A stretch of 64,000 nt of DNA from Rutpela maculata (Eukaryota; Arthropoda; Insecta; Coleoptera; Cerambycidae), in contig OW386287.2 of NCBI GenBank assembly GCA_936432065.2, forward strand, positions 76,139,804-76,203,803. Direction: 5' to 3'. The position numbers were made by a program, and so were the translations under genes. The notes beneath the pieces were generated by a model that worked only from the letters and a program-made list of their open reading frames with translations, made no database searches and was not told the origin of the DNA. Within the stretch, counting starts at the first letter, position 1. Every line of letters begins with the position of its first letter. Positions 30,423-42,602 of this stretch are shown here, in pieces.

Positions 30423-32398
30423 TAGTGGGGTCGGTTAGAGCTGTATTTCAAGATTACCGTTAATTGGCGGATAAAAGCACCAAATTTGGTATGAAGGTAT
30501 ACTAATAAATGTTAGCCAAGGCTCTGGAATTTCTAAAAATTTTCATGTACAACACTAAAATTTAAAATATTAAAAAGTATATATCATATATCAAAACATC
30601 TTTCTCTTGGGTCATAATTTGTAGGTAAAAATGTTGATATTATCATTATATAATATATCCTGAACTCCTAGTTGGAGCATAGATAGGGCCTCCGTAAAGA
30701 CTCTCCATCGTGTCCTGTTTTCAGCCATGGCTTTTACTTCTCTCCATGTTTTCTCCATTGACCTGGCTTCACTGTCTACAGTCCTGCGCCAAGTGTTAGC
30801 TGGTCTGCCACGTCTGCGGGATCCTTGAGGATTCCAGTCTAAAGCCTGCCTTGCGGTATTTGTGGTTTCGTCGCAAGATATGTCCTATCCATTTCCATTT
30901 CCTCGACTTCAGTTCAATGTAGATTGGCCATTGGGCAACCAAGCTCCAGAGGTCATGATTTGATATTGTGTCTGGCCAGAAAATGCGTAATATTATTCTA
31001 AGGCATTTATTAATGAATGTTTGTAGACGATGGGTTACTTGTTGATTGATCATCCAAGTCTGGCAACCATAAAGCCGTACTGATTTTACTAGCGAGTTAA
31101 AGAAGCGCATCTTTGTTCTAGTTGAGTATGTCCTGGATCTCCAAACTGTGCAGCATACCTTTTTGGCTTGTTCAATACGATTTTCAATATCCATATTCGT
31201 TCCTCCTGATGTTGTTATAATGCTGCCCAAATAATTAAATTGTTGGACATCCTCGATAGTGGTGTTGTGGATGCTGAACGTTCTGATGTTGGGTGTCATA
31301 ATTCTCATTGATTTTGTCTTCTTAACATTAATGCACAGTCCTACTTTTTCTGCTTCGTTAATTAGTAGCTCGAGTTGTTGTTCCATATCCTGATACGTAT
31401 GTGCTAGAAGACAAAGATCATCTGTGTATTCAAGGTCTGTCAGTGAAGTTTATAATGTCCATCGTATACCCTCGCTTGTTGACTAAATTTCTTTAGAACA
31501 CCATCCAGCACTATATTAAATAATGGGGGTGAGAGGACACAACCTTGCCTAACACCCTTCTTAATGGCTATGCTGTCACTTTTAGATCCTTTGTGTGTAA
31601 CGTGACAGGTCCCTTCTCGGTATAGCTCCTGGATAATATTTATATTTTTCTGTGGGACCTGCATCTGACGTAGTGGTTGCCATATGCTGTCTGGAATAAT
31701 ACTGTCAAATGCCTTCTAAAAGTCGATAAATAGGATATACAAAGGGGAGCGCCACTCAACAGACTATTCGACAATTATTCGTATTGTATTGATGTGGTCA
31801 ATACATGATATTATCATTACCTACGAATATATGTATTCAAAAATGCAATCAAAAAAAATTTTTTTTCCCTGATAGTTTCACCGCGAAAATTTTTTCAATT
31901 TTTGAAATTTTGACAGCACTAGAACGGAAAAATATGAACAAAATATGCATGGAAATATCTGAAATACGAACGGATATGCTTCTCCGAAGCTTTTATGATA
32001 ATTTCGACCCAAATCGGATCAGTAACAAGATTTCTGCTGCACTTTATAGCCAGCTCTGCAATTTCTGCGACTTAGGCCCTTGTTGCTCCGCAAAAACAGG
32101 GAAGCCGACGGGGAAGAGTAGGGGACTTTTTGGTACGTGTTATCCTGGACCAAAACTACAATCCTCCAAATTTTCAGCTTTACAATAATTATTCCGGGTC
32201 AAAAACTAAAATTCCTGGGCTACATGTGATATTTTGTCGTATTTGTTTGCCATTCTGGATCTTAGTGTACATGAAAATTTGTAGAAATTCCAGAGCGCTC
32301 CTAGGCTAATATTTATTAGTATACTCTAAGGTACCTTCATACCAAATTTGGTGCTTTTATCCGTCAGGTAACGGTAATTTCAATAAGCCACCTCACTA
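30423..32398. mobile_element. TIR element with 3-bp TSD TAA
   Basis: The ends are TAGTGGGGTCGGTTA and the inverted TAAGCCACCTCACTA; similarity of the inverted ends extends over about 110 bp. TAA at 30420-30422 is repeated at 32399-32401. Removing the element restores the right arm of the surrounding transposon, which can be compared with the left arm near 29080. The 3-bp TWA duplication is that of PIF/Harbinger-like elements, but no transposase is present. Inside is a minus-strand LINE fragment. Open frames at 31805-32188 lack motifs. Confidence 0.8.
30655..31745 (-). pseudogene. RTE/CR1-like LINE reverse transcriptase fragment
   Basis: On the minus strand, from 31740 downward: a motif A region FIDF*KAFDSI with an in-frame stop, then GVRQGCVLSPPLFN (31530 region), a gap where the YADD box should be, INVKKTKSMRI, FNYLGSIIT, the thumb-like KSVRLYGCQTW and WKWIGHILRR near 30890. 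Past a frame shift, GRPANTWRRTVD is readable near 30800. This order is that of RTE/CR1/L2-type LINEs without RNase H. The copy is 5'-truncated, frameshifted and inserted in the 30423-32398 element. Confidence 0.8.
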
Positions 32399-32727
32399 TA
32401 AACGGGTGCTGTGCATTCGAAAAACGTGATTTGACGTCACTTTCAGCAAAACCGTAAATTCAGGCACATTAATCTAAGACCACATAATGGTAAATACTCT
32501 GGTTATTCATTTCCAGCAGTTATCATTTCAATACCTACAGTACGTTTTGAGTAATCGTTAATGCAGTATCCAGGTAGGTCCAGTCTTTGGAGCCATCTAT
32601 CGGAGAAACTGTCCATAATTTGAAGTTTCGCTCAGAATCAGTTGAACTACAATATGTCACGCATATCAAAAATTCATCAAATTTGACAGGTCACCAATTT
32701 ACCTATAAAACGTGCGGTGTCCTTTTG

Positions 32728-33136
32728 TAATTTCCACTTGGACTTAAACATATATACTTATTTAAGTAAGACTTTTTTTTGCATTGTTCACTATCCAAAG
32801 TTTTAATCCCCCTAGTTCAAGACAATAAACACCACTGTCGCATAACAATCGATAATCAAATTATTTTTTGGTGTTCTAGAGATCCTTTTATCAACTTTCA
32901 TAAAAAGTAATGTTCTATTTTCAGTTTAATGTAATAGTTTAAAAAATGACAAAATGATAAATTTTCATTATTGGAAATGAAAATATAGTCTGTTCCTCAT
33001 AACAGTTATTTCTCCCTTAATGTGATACTGAATTCACGATCAAAAATAGATCACCTTCTCAGGTAACAAGAAATCAATCACGAAAATTTTGTTAAAGGCC
33101 TGTCATACAGTACTATCATAAAAACGTTCAGTAAAG
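32728..33136. other. intergenic, nothing supported
   Basis: AT-rich sequence between two mobile elements; no feature is supported. Confidence 0.3.
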
Positions 33137-33506
33137 TAGTATTACTATGAGAAGATGCCAGCAAAAAATATGCGCAGAAACGAGTCTGTGCCCTCCATCA
33201 TTCTAAACCAATGAGAAAGAATTACGTGACAATCAATGTCAACACCAGTGGCGGCGGCGACGGTAATAATGATAATAAAACAACTTTATTAGGCAATGTT
33301 TAGTAGAACTTACTATTCTTACACTTCTCCCGAACAAAGGTTACTCGTAACAGTTGGCAAGTTTTATTCTACTCCATTTTCACAGTTCCTTGACCGCGAA
33401 ACTTTTATTGCAATTACACATTCCTATACCCCAGATAAAGCTATGCCACTGGTAAAAATATTCGCGCATTTAGGCTCCGCCCTGGCATCTTCTCATAGTA
33501 ATACTA
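33137..33506. mobile_element. MITE family M1, copy 1
   Basis: A 370-bp non-coding element with perfect 25-bp TIRs starting TAGTATTACTATGAGAAGAT. A second copy is at 57890-58261. Target duplications are not clear. The interior contains GTGGCGGCGGCGACGGTAAT and ATAAAACAACTTTATTAGGC, shared by both copies. The 154-codon open frame overlapping its right end is not conserved in copy 2. Confidence 0.8.
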
Positions 33507-34229
33507 GTCTAAATAATATTCAATATGGAAAGTTTAACTATAATAAATTCTGTAACTTGAATATACATTATTTCTGTAAAAATCCCGAGAAAAATCATAA
33601 CTCACTTAAATTTTACTATTTCGCTAGCTACATTACAGCGGTAATGTTCTTGGTTTTTCTTCACCAGGAGGCATGCCACCAACTTTTTTTTTTCAAATGT
33701 AAGGGGATATTAAATGACACGTCTTTAAAATTTTATATCAAGAATATACTTGCATTTTAAATTATACCCCGTAGTCTAGGAAATTGCGTGCAAATTCGAC
33801 GACGAATGGTTCCGTCTGCCAGTCGATAATCGAGGAAACCATATAAGTACAAATTTTTTTCTCTCTGGAACTTTTTGATATGGTGGGGGGATAGGGAGGG
33901 GGGGACATTTATTTTTTTATCGAATGATTATTGATATCTGTCCGCGTTAGCATATGTATTTCACATATCCCAATTACGCTGGCAGACGAAACTTCCGGTC
34001 GGCGCGCGAAACCGGAAGTAGAAAAAAATTTTTAGTTACCGGACCAAATTTGGCGCAAAATGTTTGTTTTGACGTGTTCAATACTGTACTGTAGTGGCAG
34101 ACATTTCTATCGGTCGGTTTTTGAGCAACTTGCCATCAAAGTGGCCATTTTTCGCCACTTTGATGGCCACTTTCCTAATGGCCATTCTATTTTGGCTTAG
34201 TAAGGTTTCCGTGAATTTGGCTGTGCCTT
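33507..34229. other. intergenic, with a hairpin
   Basis: No gene is supported. GCCATCAAAGTGGC at 34132-34145 and its exact complement at 34154-34167 form a 14-bp hairpin with an 8-base loop. Confidence 0.45.
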
Positions 34230-36066
34230 AATTAATGAACTTTTTGGCCTGTCTCTGTGGTGAGAAACTCTTCCACCATTCTAAAGATTTATTTTGTACC
34301 CATTCATTAATGGATGTTCGTATGCATGGCTTAGTCACACCGCAAAGAGGTTAGGTCCTACTAGCGCCTTAGACGCGCCTTCCCGGGCCAGATCATCAGC
34401 CCTGTGTCCCTCGTGTTCTGGTACCCATGCCACAATCACTTTATTCTGACTTCCTAGATCCGTAAGAGTATTTATACAATCTCATATTAGTCTTGAATCG
34501 TGTGCCTTTAGCGCTGCTTGGCTGACGGAAAAAATCGCAATTGACTGATTAACAGTTCCTTGCCCCATTTCCTGCTCTGTCTTGGAGTCGTTCCTATACT
34601 AGACCGTTATACTTTTGGACCATAGTGTCCTTGGGTATTGCCTGAATGGGATCAGCCTTTTGGTGCTCTGTTCCGTGTTGATGCCTTATGGGCGTTGTGC
34701 CTTGCATTAGCCTGTGTACCACTTGAACGAGCTTCCCTTTGGATACATACGTGTAGTGATTTGAGGTCTAAAAGGACTTCCAATGCATCCGCGGGAGCAG
34801 TTTTTATGGCCCCAGTGGCACACAGGCATACAAGCTATTTTACGCCACTTAATAGCCTTATTGCTCAGAGCTGCAGTCTTGGTCCCCCATACCACCGATC
34901 CATAGGTTATCAATGTATAACCATAGGGTCATCTTGGAGTTTATTCCCCAGTTTTTCCAACATATCTGCCTGCATATTACCAAGGCAGTGGTTGCTTACT
35001 GTGTGACTTTTTGGATGTGGAAATTCCATTTCAGATTTTGAAAATTTTGAAAATTACTTCTGGGTATTTAACCTCTCTGGCAAATAGAATTTCCACTCCA
35101 TTGAGCTTTAGGAGTTTTAGACTTCCCAAGGCTCTTTTTCATGTAAAGGTGACGACTGCAGTTTTGTGAGAATTTATGGAAAGTTCTTCCTCACCACACC
35201 TATCGACAATGTTTATGGCTCTTTGCGAACGCTCTGATATCGTGTTCGCAAATTGCCCCTTGACTACTATGGCTAGATCGTTAGCATATCCTAGGCAGTA
35301 AAAGCCTTCTGTGGAAATTTTTCGGAGGAGTTCGTCCACAGCAGTGGAAATAATACTCCTCCTCGACGGCAGCCTGTACTCACTTCTGGCAGAACACCAT
35401 TGGCACTCCTCTATTTAACAAAGCGTTCGTTAGAGATTGCGTTGTCGTATTGTTGAACCTTGCTTCTATATCTAGAAATGTTTATACTGCCAATTTTTGG
35501 TCAGCTATTGACTTTAATAGTAGCCTGTTTAAATCATCCAGCTCGAGGTATGTTGACTTTCCCAGCTGATACGCATATTTCTTCTCTAATGTACCTGTCC
35601 AGTAGTCTTTCCAATGTTTTAAGTAGGAAAGAGGACAGTTTTATGCGCCAACTTGGGCGTTTGGTTTGATATCCTACCTTTCTGTCATATGTGAGGTATG
35701 TACTTCCAGGCCAAGCAGGCTCTGAATATTTTACACAAATGTGGTATTAGTATATTCTGCCTTTTTGGAGCAGGCCTCCGAACCAGCAATATCAGTGAGC
35801 CCGGAAAGTGTGCCTGCACGAGAACTTTCCGTTAGTGTTTCTGAGTAGGTTTCATCTTCTTTTTTGAAGAAGGCTACTTCATTTGCAGTACAACAATCCT
35901 CGGCCAAGACCTCATGGATTATGGAGGCTCAGGGCCATCATTGACTTCTTCACAGAACCTCCTCCACGAGTCACTTTTGGCCTTGCGGATTTCGTTGTTG
36001 TATTGCGTGAGTTTAGTTTTGTAGGTATTCCAATCTTGGTTGGATTTGGCCTTATTAAATAGTTTT
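34230..36066 (-). pseudogene. I-like LINE, antisense, degenerate
   Basis: On the minus strand: WRRFCEEVNDGPEP (about 36000), the finger region around DLNRLLLKSIADQKLAV (35490-35540), motif A as FLDIEARFNNT, GCRRGGVL near 35360, the catalytic box as YANDLAIVV near 35280 (YADD expected), LITYGSVVWGTK near 34890, CHWGHKNCS/TGAMKTAPADALE in the thumb, and the RNase H end WVPEHEGHRADDLAR near 34400. Many frame changes and stops separate them. The RT catalytic Asp is replaced by Asn. It starts abruptly at 36066, where a transposase fragment abuts. Confidence 0.75.
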
Positions 36067-36067
36067 C

Positions 36068-36502
36068 TCACTTCTGAAATGTCCCCATAAGAGGAGTTAC
36101 GTCAGGTGATCGTGCTGGCCACCTGATCACTCCACTAGTTCCTATCCATCTTCCAGCATATGTTCGTTGGATATATTTAACTACCGCGTTTAAATTATCT
36201 GCTGGCGCTCCGTTTTGATGAAACCAGATTATGTGCCCATCATAAGGAATGTTTCTTGACAAATTTCGCAACTCATTTTGCATGAACCTCAGATATCTAA
36301 CAGCATTTAATGTTACATGCAATAGATAAGGTCCGACTATGTATCCGTCTAATATTCCACACCAGACATTTACTTTAAAAACTGTTTGATTGCTGGTTCT
36401 TCGTACCCAACTCTGGCTATCTTGAGATCTTTTGGCGGCGTGGGAATTTTTTCTAGATTCTCCGTAAATCAAGATACTGTTTAATTTTTTTTCATTTCTC
36501 AA
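36068..36502 (-). pseudogene. Tc1/mariner-type (IS630-like) transposase fragment
   Basis: 144 codons on the minus strand with the DDE-domain landmarks of this superfamily: VNVWCGILDGYIVGPYLL, IIWFHQNGAPADN and RWIGTSGVIRWPARSPDVTPL. The second catalytic Asp is Asn (QNGAP for QDGAP) and the first acidic motif reads YGES instead of DE(S). The frame is cut just after SPDVTPL, before the last acidic residue, exactly where the LINE begins. The DNA-binding N-terminus is absent. It is catalytically dead. Confidence 0.8.
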
Positions 36503-38090
36503 TTATCTTGAACTAACAAACGCATTCAAAAAGCTTTTAAAATTGATTGTATGTCAACAAACATCAAAATAAATTACTACACAACTTACTTGACTTTACA
36601 TTATTAAATTAGACTAAGGGCAACTAGTTTAGATAACAAAAAAGATATACGGGTTAAACCAAATCATACTTAAAAGAAGAACTTACACTGAACATTGTTT
36701 AAAATAAAACTATCAACTAGTATAGATATATCAACAGTTCTGTGTAAGCAGTAAGTATCTATATTGGATACTGAATATAACAAATGTATTCTTAAACTTG
36801 TGTATTTAATATACACAGAACACAAACATTTTCATAATAAGCTTTGAGAAATAAAACACGTTCGGTTTCCGAAACGTCAGCAAAATACGTTATTCTTATA
36901 TTTTGGTTCTTATTCATTATTTGTCATAAAAATGCCCTCTAACTACTCCTTTACGTAAAAGTCACAGGCGTAGAGGTTATTTTAGAATAAAATACTGGAT
37001 GTTTGTATTATTTGTAGATTTCACATTGTTTAGAAGAAAATACATGTGTCAGAGGATTCCAACAAGAAACAGAAAACTTATAGTGTATAGTATATTAAAT
37101 TGTTGTGAGAAATAGACTATTTTTTCATTTACAATGCTTGATTCACACTGGGTTAACCTCCCCGATTTTCGTTATTTCTATTTCCTTACAACAAAATTTG
37201 CATTTTGATACAGCTTTTGATTAATTCATGTTTAATATTAGATTATGACAATGGCTGCGTTCACCTGGATCCTACATCCCGTTTCCACTATCTCCTCACC
37301 ACATTCTCTAATTTTTTCCAACACTTCACCAAACTTCCACCACCTTCCTAACTTCTCCATGATTTTATCTCACCTACCCCCACTTTCTAACCACCTTTTT
37401 ACCATCTTCCCCTGCCTTGCCATCACTGCGATATCAATTATTCACACGTGTACCAAGTTTTATTAAAATATTTTGAGCCGCTATTAAGTTAAGATGAAGC
37501 AAACATTCAAACATACAGATAGACAGGCAAACAAAATTCTGAAAACATATTTTCTGGCTTTGGTACCTAGACAAAAATATGTGTAACATTCTAATCTAAT
37601 TGTAAAAATTACATTCCAAATTAGTCCTAAAAATTGTGACAATTTGTGAAAATAAATAATATATTTTTGGAACAATGATCTTGTACAGTTTATGCATTAA
37701 CATTATTTACAATGACTGTACAATCTTAGAGATCACATAAATTGAAATATTTACAAATTTGGATTACGACCTATAAAAATGCTGTCTTTTTACTTCACTT
37801 ATGGAGCAAGTTTCTGAATAATAAATTAAGTTAGTTTTTACAATCTGTGTGAAATTTTTAAATAGTTTCTTATTGTGAAATCCACAAATTGTATGTTTTT
37901 TTTTGCCAATTTTGTAAATCATTTTGCACAATACGTAGGTACAGTTAATTCAAAGAAGCTAATAATCTGAAATCTCCAAGTTGTATATTTTACATAATGT
38001 ATATACTCCTGTGGTCCTGTTATTTATAATTCACAAAATGTAATTAACAAATTAATAATTTTTATCGTAAATCCTATATACACGTACTGC
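36503..38090. other. intergenic, fragments of repeats only
   Basis: No gene. At 37440-37560, GTACCAAGTTTTATTAAAAT followed by ACATACAGATAGACAGGCAA resembles the core and tail of a widespread insect non-autonomous repeat; tentative. 37245-37420 is C/T-rich low-complexity sequence whose open frame I do not regard as coding. Confidence 0.35.
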
Positions 38091-38390
38091 TCCTGCTTTG
38101 ATAGTGCTGATGCTCTGAAATATATCAAACAATCAGAAGAGATGCTTGTAACGTGTCTACCCTCTACAGTGAATGTCGGAGAGGACTTCACATTAAATTA
38201 GAAAGACCCGGGCATCTGTAACTTTGGTCAGTCTTATCGAACTGGTTCTTGGCTCCCATCCATGTGGAATAAACTGACAAGAGTAGCCGATACGGCCTCT
38301 ATTCACGTTACCAGGCTAGTCCTAAGGCAACAACTTGAAAATCAAGTCGATAGCTCCATTTGCCACTATTCACTACAAATATTTTTGAAA
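38091..38390 (+). pseudogene. possible LINE C-terminal remnant
   Basis: The strand reads SYRTGSWLPSMWNKLT followed by about 30 more codons at 38235-38370, vaguely like the end of a LINE RT (arginine-rich, WNxLP-like). No catalytic motif is present, so the call is weak. Confidence 0.2.
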
Positions 38391-38396
38391 CCCCCG

Positions 38397-38428
<32 letters not shown>
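38397..38428. repeat. (ATT)n microsatellite
   Basis: About ten and a half ATT units, directly after the possible LINE remnant; it could be its 3' tail. Confidence 0.9.
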
Positions 38429-40540
38429 GATCAACAGAGGATTTATGTTTATGTGTGATAATTGTGCAAAGAGCAAATTCTTATAATAATGGCACCAACT
38501 GATTGTAAATAGTATGTCATTAAATTATACAGTTTCTGGCGATGGTATTAACAAAATTAGGCTTAAATTACTGTTATTGTACATCGAAAATAAACAAGTT
38601 GGAACTTAACAATACTCGTTGAGTAGAAATAAATATATGTGAATCTAAATTTCTTCAATCTCTTACAACACATTTCCAACAAAGCAGCGTAAAGAAATAT
38701 TTATATTGGGTAAATAAAATGCATAAGAACTATATAAAATTAAAATGTATAAAACTGTATAACGTTTTGCTTTGAAATTATACAATTGGGTTGTTGACGA
38801 ATTTTCAAAAATGGTTAAATATGGTAGTGGGGGACTTAATTTAGTTATATATTTAATTCAGAAGAAAAATTCTTAGCGCAACATATTTTAAAAAATTGTT
38901 AAACTTCGACTATTTGAATGTGCCGCGAAAACGGTAGTGACATCATAACGGCAGTTAGATGTGAACAGATGAAGACGAACAAGTTGACATTGCTGACAAG
39001 AAAGAAAATAACCTCATATGTCAAAAGTAAATTTGACGTTTAGCTAGCAGTGTTGCAGTTATTGTTAATATTTTTTTACAAAACGACTAAAGCAGTATAT
39101 CTGTAAAAGCTAATTCTGGCATTCTACTTGCGGTAGATATATTTATAGTCAGCGGATTTTTAAAAAGAGACGATCGTTTTGACATTGCAATGGTTGGAAG
39201 TGCAAAAGCTGCAAGGTACTTACGTTACAGCTGCTATAGACAAACTATTGTAATTTCTGCAAGAACTTCCTTTATCTTATCTTATTAATATTACATAATT
39301 TGTCTAATATGTATTTTATTATTTAATTTAGATGAATTTGTTAACTTTGTATTTTATTAAATATTTCCTTTTCATTATTTTATTTCCTATTAACTATATA
39401 CATGCCTATCTAACTGAAAACAACAAAATAAGTTTATCTACTAAAGAAATTATTTATTATCCATTGATACTCACTTCTAAGAAGAGTCAGAATGAGACTT
39501 ACGAAGATATCAAGAAAGGTCTGTATTATAACAAAAAATAATAAATAGGTAAGTACTTTATGCTAGTATCTATCTAAGCAATAAACAATATGTATTTATA
39601 ACATACATAATTCAAAGGGCATTTATAACTACAATCCAACGCATTCGTAGCCATTTCCGACTGATGACTTTCACAGTTTGTTTCATATAGTTTTTCAACG
39701 GCGAGTTTTTAAATTTCCTTTCTTAATTTATTGATCATCCTAGTATTATGGGGCGTCTAGGGAGCTTCATAAATAATCAATAGCTAACAAAAACAACTGC
39801 ACTTTATTCCAACATAAACTAGATAAAATACATAAAAGCAGATTAAAGCCATTTCCCTCCTTTTAGGAAGTCAAAGCATGAATAGCATTCTAATCTAGAG
39901 GCGTTAAGAATACAGTAATCCCTGTTTCATCCACCAGTTTGGCGGGTAATTTAAATTTGTAACAGCTAGAACGCCACACATTGTAATGCGGCCGTTTTTC
40001 CTACAACATAAACCCATATTAAAAATCAAATTCCTACATTAAAATACAACTTACCACAAATAAAACGCTTAGAATACATTATAATTTGTTACTTTACTTG
40101 ACTTTGAAATGATCTCCACAATAAGAATACTTGGTCCTTCTCTGGTGGCTTTGAATCATTCATTATTACGTTCAGCGTTTATTATTGGAACACAACAGTT
40201 TTTCTGGTGAATTGGTGGTATTATTTACACAGTACGGCAGAAAACACTATCTGTATTTATATTTATCCATAACTAGATGCTGTTAAATTATACCGAATTG
40301 TAACCTATGAACGTCAGTTGAATTTGACGTTAAATACAATGTCACATTAAACCGTCGTGATTGTCTTTTTTCTCCGTCGCTATCAGCTATTTTCTAAATT
40401 AGTACCCGTTTCTCGTCGTTTTATAACTAACTTCTCTACAGACTGCCGTTATTATGTCATCTCCGTTTTAAATGCATGTATTTTTGTAATTAATATTATA
40501 ATATTATAAGACTTTCTTTTCAATTTCTACATGTTTCTAA
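38429..40540. other. intergenic, no gene
   Basis: AT-rich. A 69-codon frame at 39332-39541 begins with a hydrophobic stretch but has no further support. Nothing else is assigned. Confidence 0.35.
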
Positions 40541-42040
40541 TAGTCCAGTCAATGAAATAGTTGTAGAGAACATTTTGGAGAGGAGAATTTATCTCTTCAG
40601 GAATATGTTGGGGGTAGTCAGGAGGTAAACATACTAAAAGTCCCCGCCCCTAGCCCCGCCGCTTCAGTAGGAGAGGGGGGTGGAAAGGTTCCTTTTTTCG
40701 ATTCTTCGCTTATAACTCGGAAACGATGCGTCGTACGAAAAAAGGTAATCTATGCAAAATTAAACGTAATTAAATTTTCCACAAGAATGTTTATATTCAT
40801 TTTCTTCCTATGTGTTATATTTTACGAGATATTCGCCAGCGAAAATTGATAATTTATAAAAAAAAATCAATTGTGTACCTTGAATATTTCTATCAAAGCG
40901 GTTTACCGTGGTCTGCTAATAAATCACAGTCACAAAACAATCTTTATTTTACAACACTCGACGTATTTACTAACGTAATATTTTGTCGAAGTCTAGACAT
41001 TTCCTTAAATATACAGTGTGACTCACTTAAAATGAAGATACCCTTATAACTTTTTAATTTTGTTTCCGATTTGAATCAAATTTTACTCAAGTATAGAACA
41101 AATTAGGATCTACTTATGACCAGAAAATCATTCACCTGCTATAAAGAAAAAGCTATCTGCGGTACCAAAATATGAGGAAAAAGATTTAAAATCATATTGA
41201 TTTTCAATCTTACGAACGATGTATTTTACGTAGCCACCACAAATTGCGGAAGCTGAGGTCCCCCTTTGCCAGATGAGCTTATGTATGAAATATACCCAAT
41301 CAATAATCAAATCAAATTTTGGTGTATGTACGTTTGTGGCGCCGATTGGATGCATTTTTTAGAATTTCTAACATTCAAAATGTTTTATTTTTTTCAGCAT
41401 ATTTTGGTACCGCAGGTGGCTTTGCCTTTATAGCAGGTGAATGATTTTCTAGTCATAAGTAGATCTTAATTCGTTCTATACTTAAGTAAAATTTGATTCA
41501 AATCGGAAACAAAATGAAAAAGTTATAAGTGTATCTTCATTTTAAGTGAGTCACACTGTATATTTAAGGAAATGTCTAGACTTCGACAAAATATTACGTT
41601 AGTAAATACGTCGAGTGTTGTAAAATAAAGATTGTTTTGTGACTGTTATTTATTAGCAGACCACGGTAAACCGCTTTGATAGAAATATTCAAGGTACACA
41701 ATTGATTTTTTTTTATTAATTATCGATTTTCGCTTACGAATATCTCATAAAATATAACACACAGGAAGAAAATGAATATAAACATTCTTGTGGGAAATTT
41801 AATTACGTTTAATTTTGCACAGATTACCTTTTCCCATACGACGCATCGTTTCTGAGTTATAAGCGAAGAATCGAAAAAAGGAACCTTTCCACCCCCCTCC
41901 TCGCTGAAACGGCGGGGCTAGGGGTGGGGACTTTTAGTATGTTTACCTAGTGACTATCCACAACACATCCTTGAAGAGAGAAATTCTCCCTTCCAAAATG
42001 TTCTCTACAAGCTCTTTTTGGGCATTCATTGATTGGACTA
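40541..42040. mobile_element. palindromic element, TSD TAA (copy 1)
   Basis: 1,500 bp starting TAGTCCAGTCAATGA and ending TGATTGGACTA, flanked by TAA at 40538-40540 and 42041-42043. The left arm (to about 41170) and right arm (from about 41395) are inverted copies of roughly 630 bp with few differences, leaving a 220-bp centre. Open frames within the arms are mirrored artefacts. It is non-coding and was presumably mobilised in trans. Confidence 0.85.
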
Positions 42041-42043
42041 TAA

Positions 42044-42413
42044 TGATTTTTTATGAATAATTGTTATTGTTTAACATAGATTCTCCTCAAATTTTAACAT
42101 AGTGCAACAACCCAATTGCTTTAAAAAATGCAACAAGACCTTATTCCACAATTCGTGCAAAATTTGTTATCACAATAGGGTCGTTTCCTTCAACAAAATT
42201 TACAAAATGTTATATGATCAAAAAGTATATTAAATGTACATTGTATATATCATATTAACAAATTGGTTTTGAAAATAAAAAGGCGGTAAATAATGACGTA
42301 TATGATGAAAATTCAATTCTTGAGAATTTTCATGTTTTCATTTACCATGTTGGTGGTAGTGCTCTGTTGATTTGTTGTTTACGTTTACATTGTGTGTTTA
42401 ATATTTGTTTATA
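42044..42413 (+). other. sequence upstream of the SWIM-family exon
   Basis: No gene. It separates the first palindromic element from the coding exon at 42414 and could hold its promoter. Confidence 0.3.
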
Positions 42414-42541
42414 ATGGAACCTAATTTTGTGAAAGGTACTTCAAAAAATTTACCCATAGTGGATTTTTATATGGTACACGAGTTTTATGTAGACAATTTT
42501 AACTATTTAATTGTCGAATCCCGAAATGTTAAAAATTTGAG
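42414..42541 (+). CDS. putative first coding exon of a repeat-borne SWIM-type protein
   Basis: ATG at 42414 opens 42 codons (MEPNFVKGTSKNLPIVDFYM...ESRNVKNL) ending in AG|GTGAGT, a consensus splice donor; without splicing the frame stops at once. The pattern of a short N-terminal exon with LPxVDxxMVxEF and an ESRxVK end resembles the start of SWIM-zinc-finger proteins carried by insect repeats; that identification rests on memory of the family and is moderate. A later exon was not found in the next kilobases because the palindromic element at 42603 follows directly. Confidence 0.4.
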
Positions 42542-42602
42542 GTGAGTATCTATGACTAATATGACAATGACTCACATCCATACTAACACTAACAGCAAAT
42601 AA

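Larger units (their letters stand above)
28771..32727. mobile_element. DNA transposon with long TIRs, interrupted
   Basis: About 530 bp at 28771-29300 matches, inverted, two blocks on the right: 32395-32727 (outer) and 30185-30420 (inner). The right arm was split by the element at 30423-32398. Between the arms lies a fragment of a SWIM-like transposase-associated protein (29664-30050). The outer termini are near AAAGGACAC...GTGTCCTTTT. No target duplication could be settled. It is dead: the coding part is a C-terminal remnant. Confidence 0.75.

Noticed and set aside
31805..32188. 127-codon frame in the TAA-flanked element
   Set aside because: No domain, unusual composition, and it overlaps a region that looks non-coding.
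33296..33760. 154-codon frame overlapping a MITE end
   Set aside because: The frame is not kept in the second MITE copy.
39332..39541. 69-codon frame with a signal-peptide-like start
   Set aside because: Hydrophobic residues are expected from AT-rich DNA; no second line of evidence.
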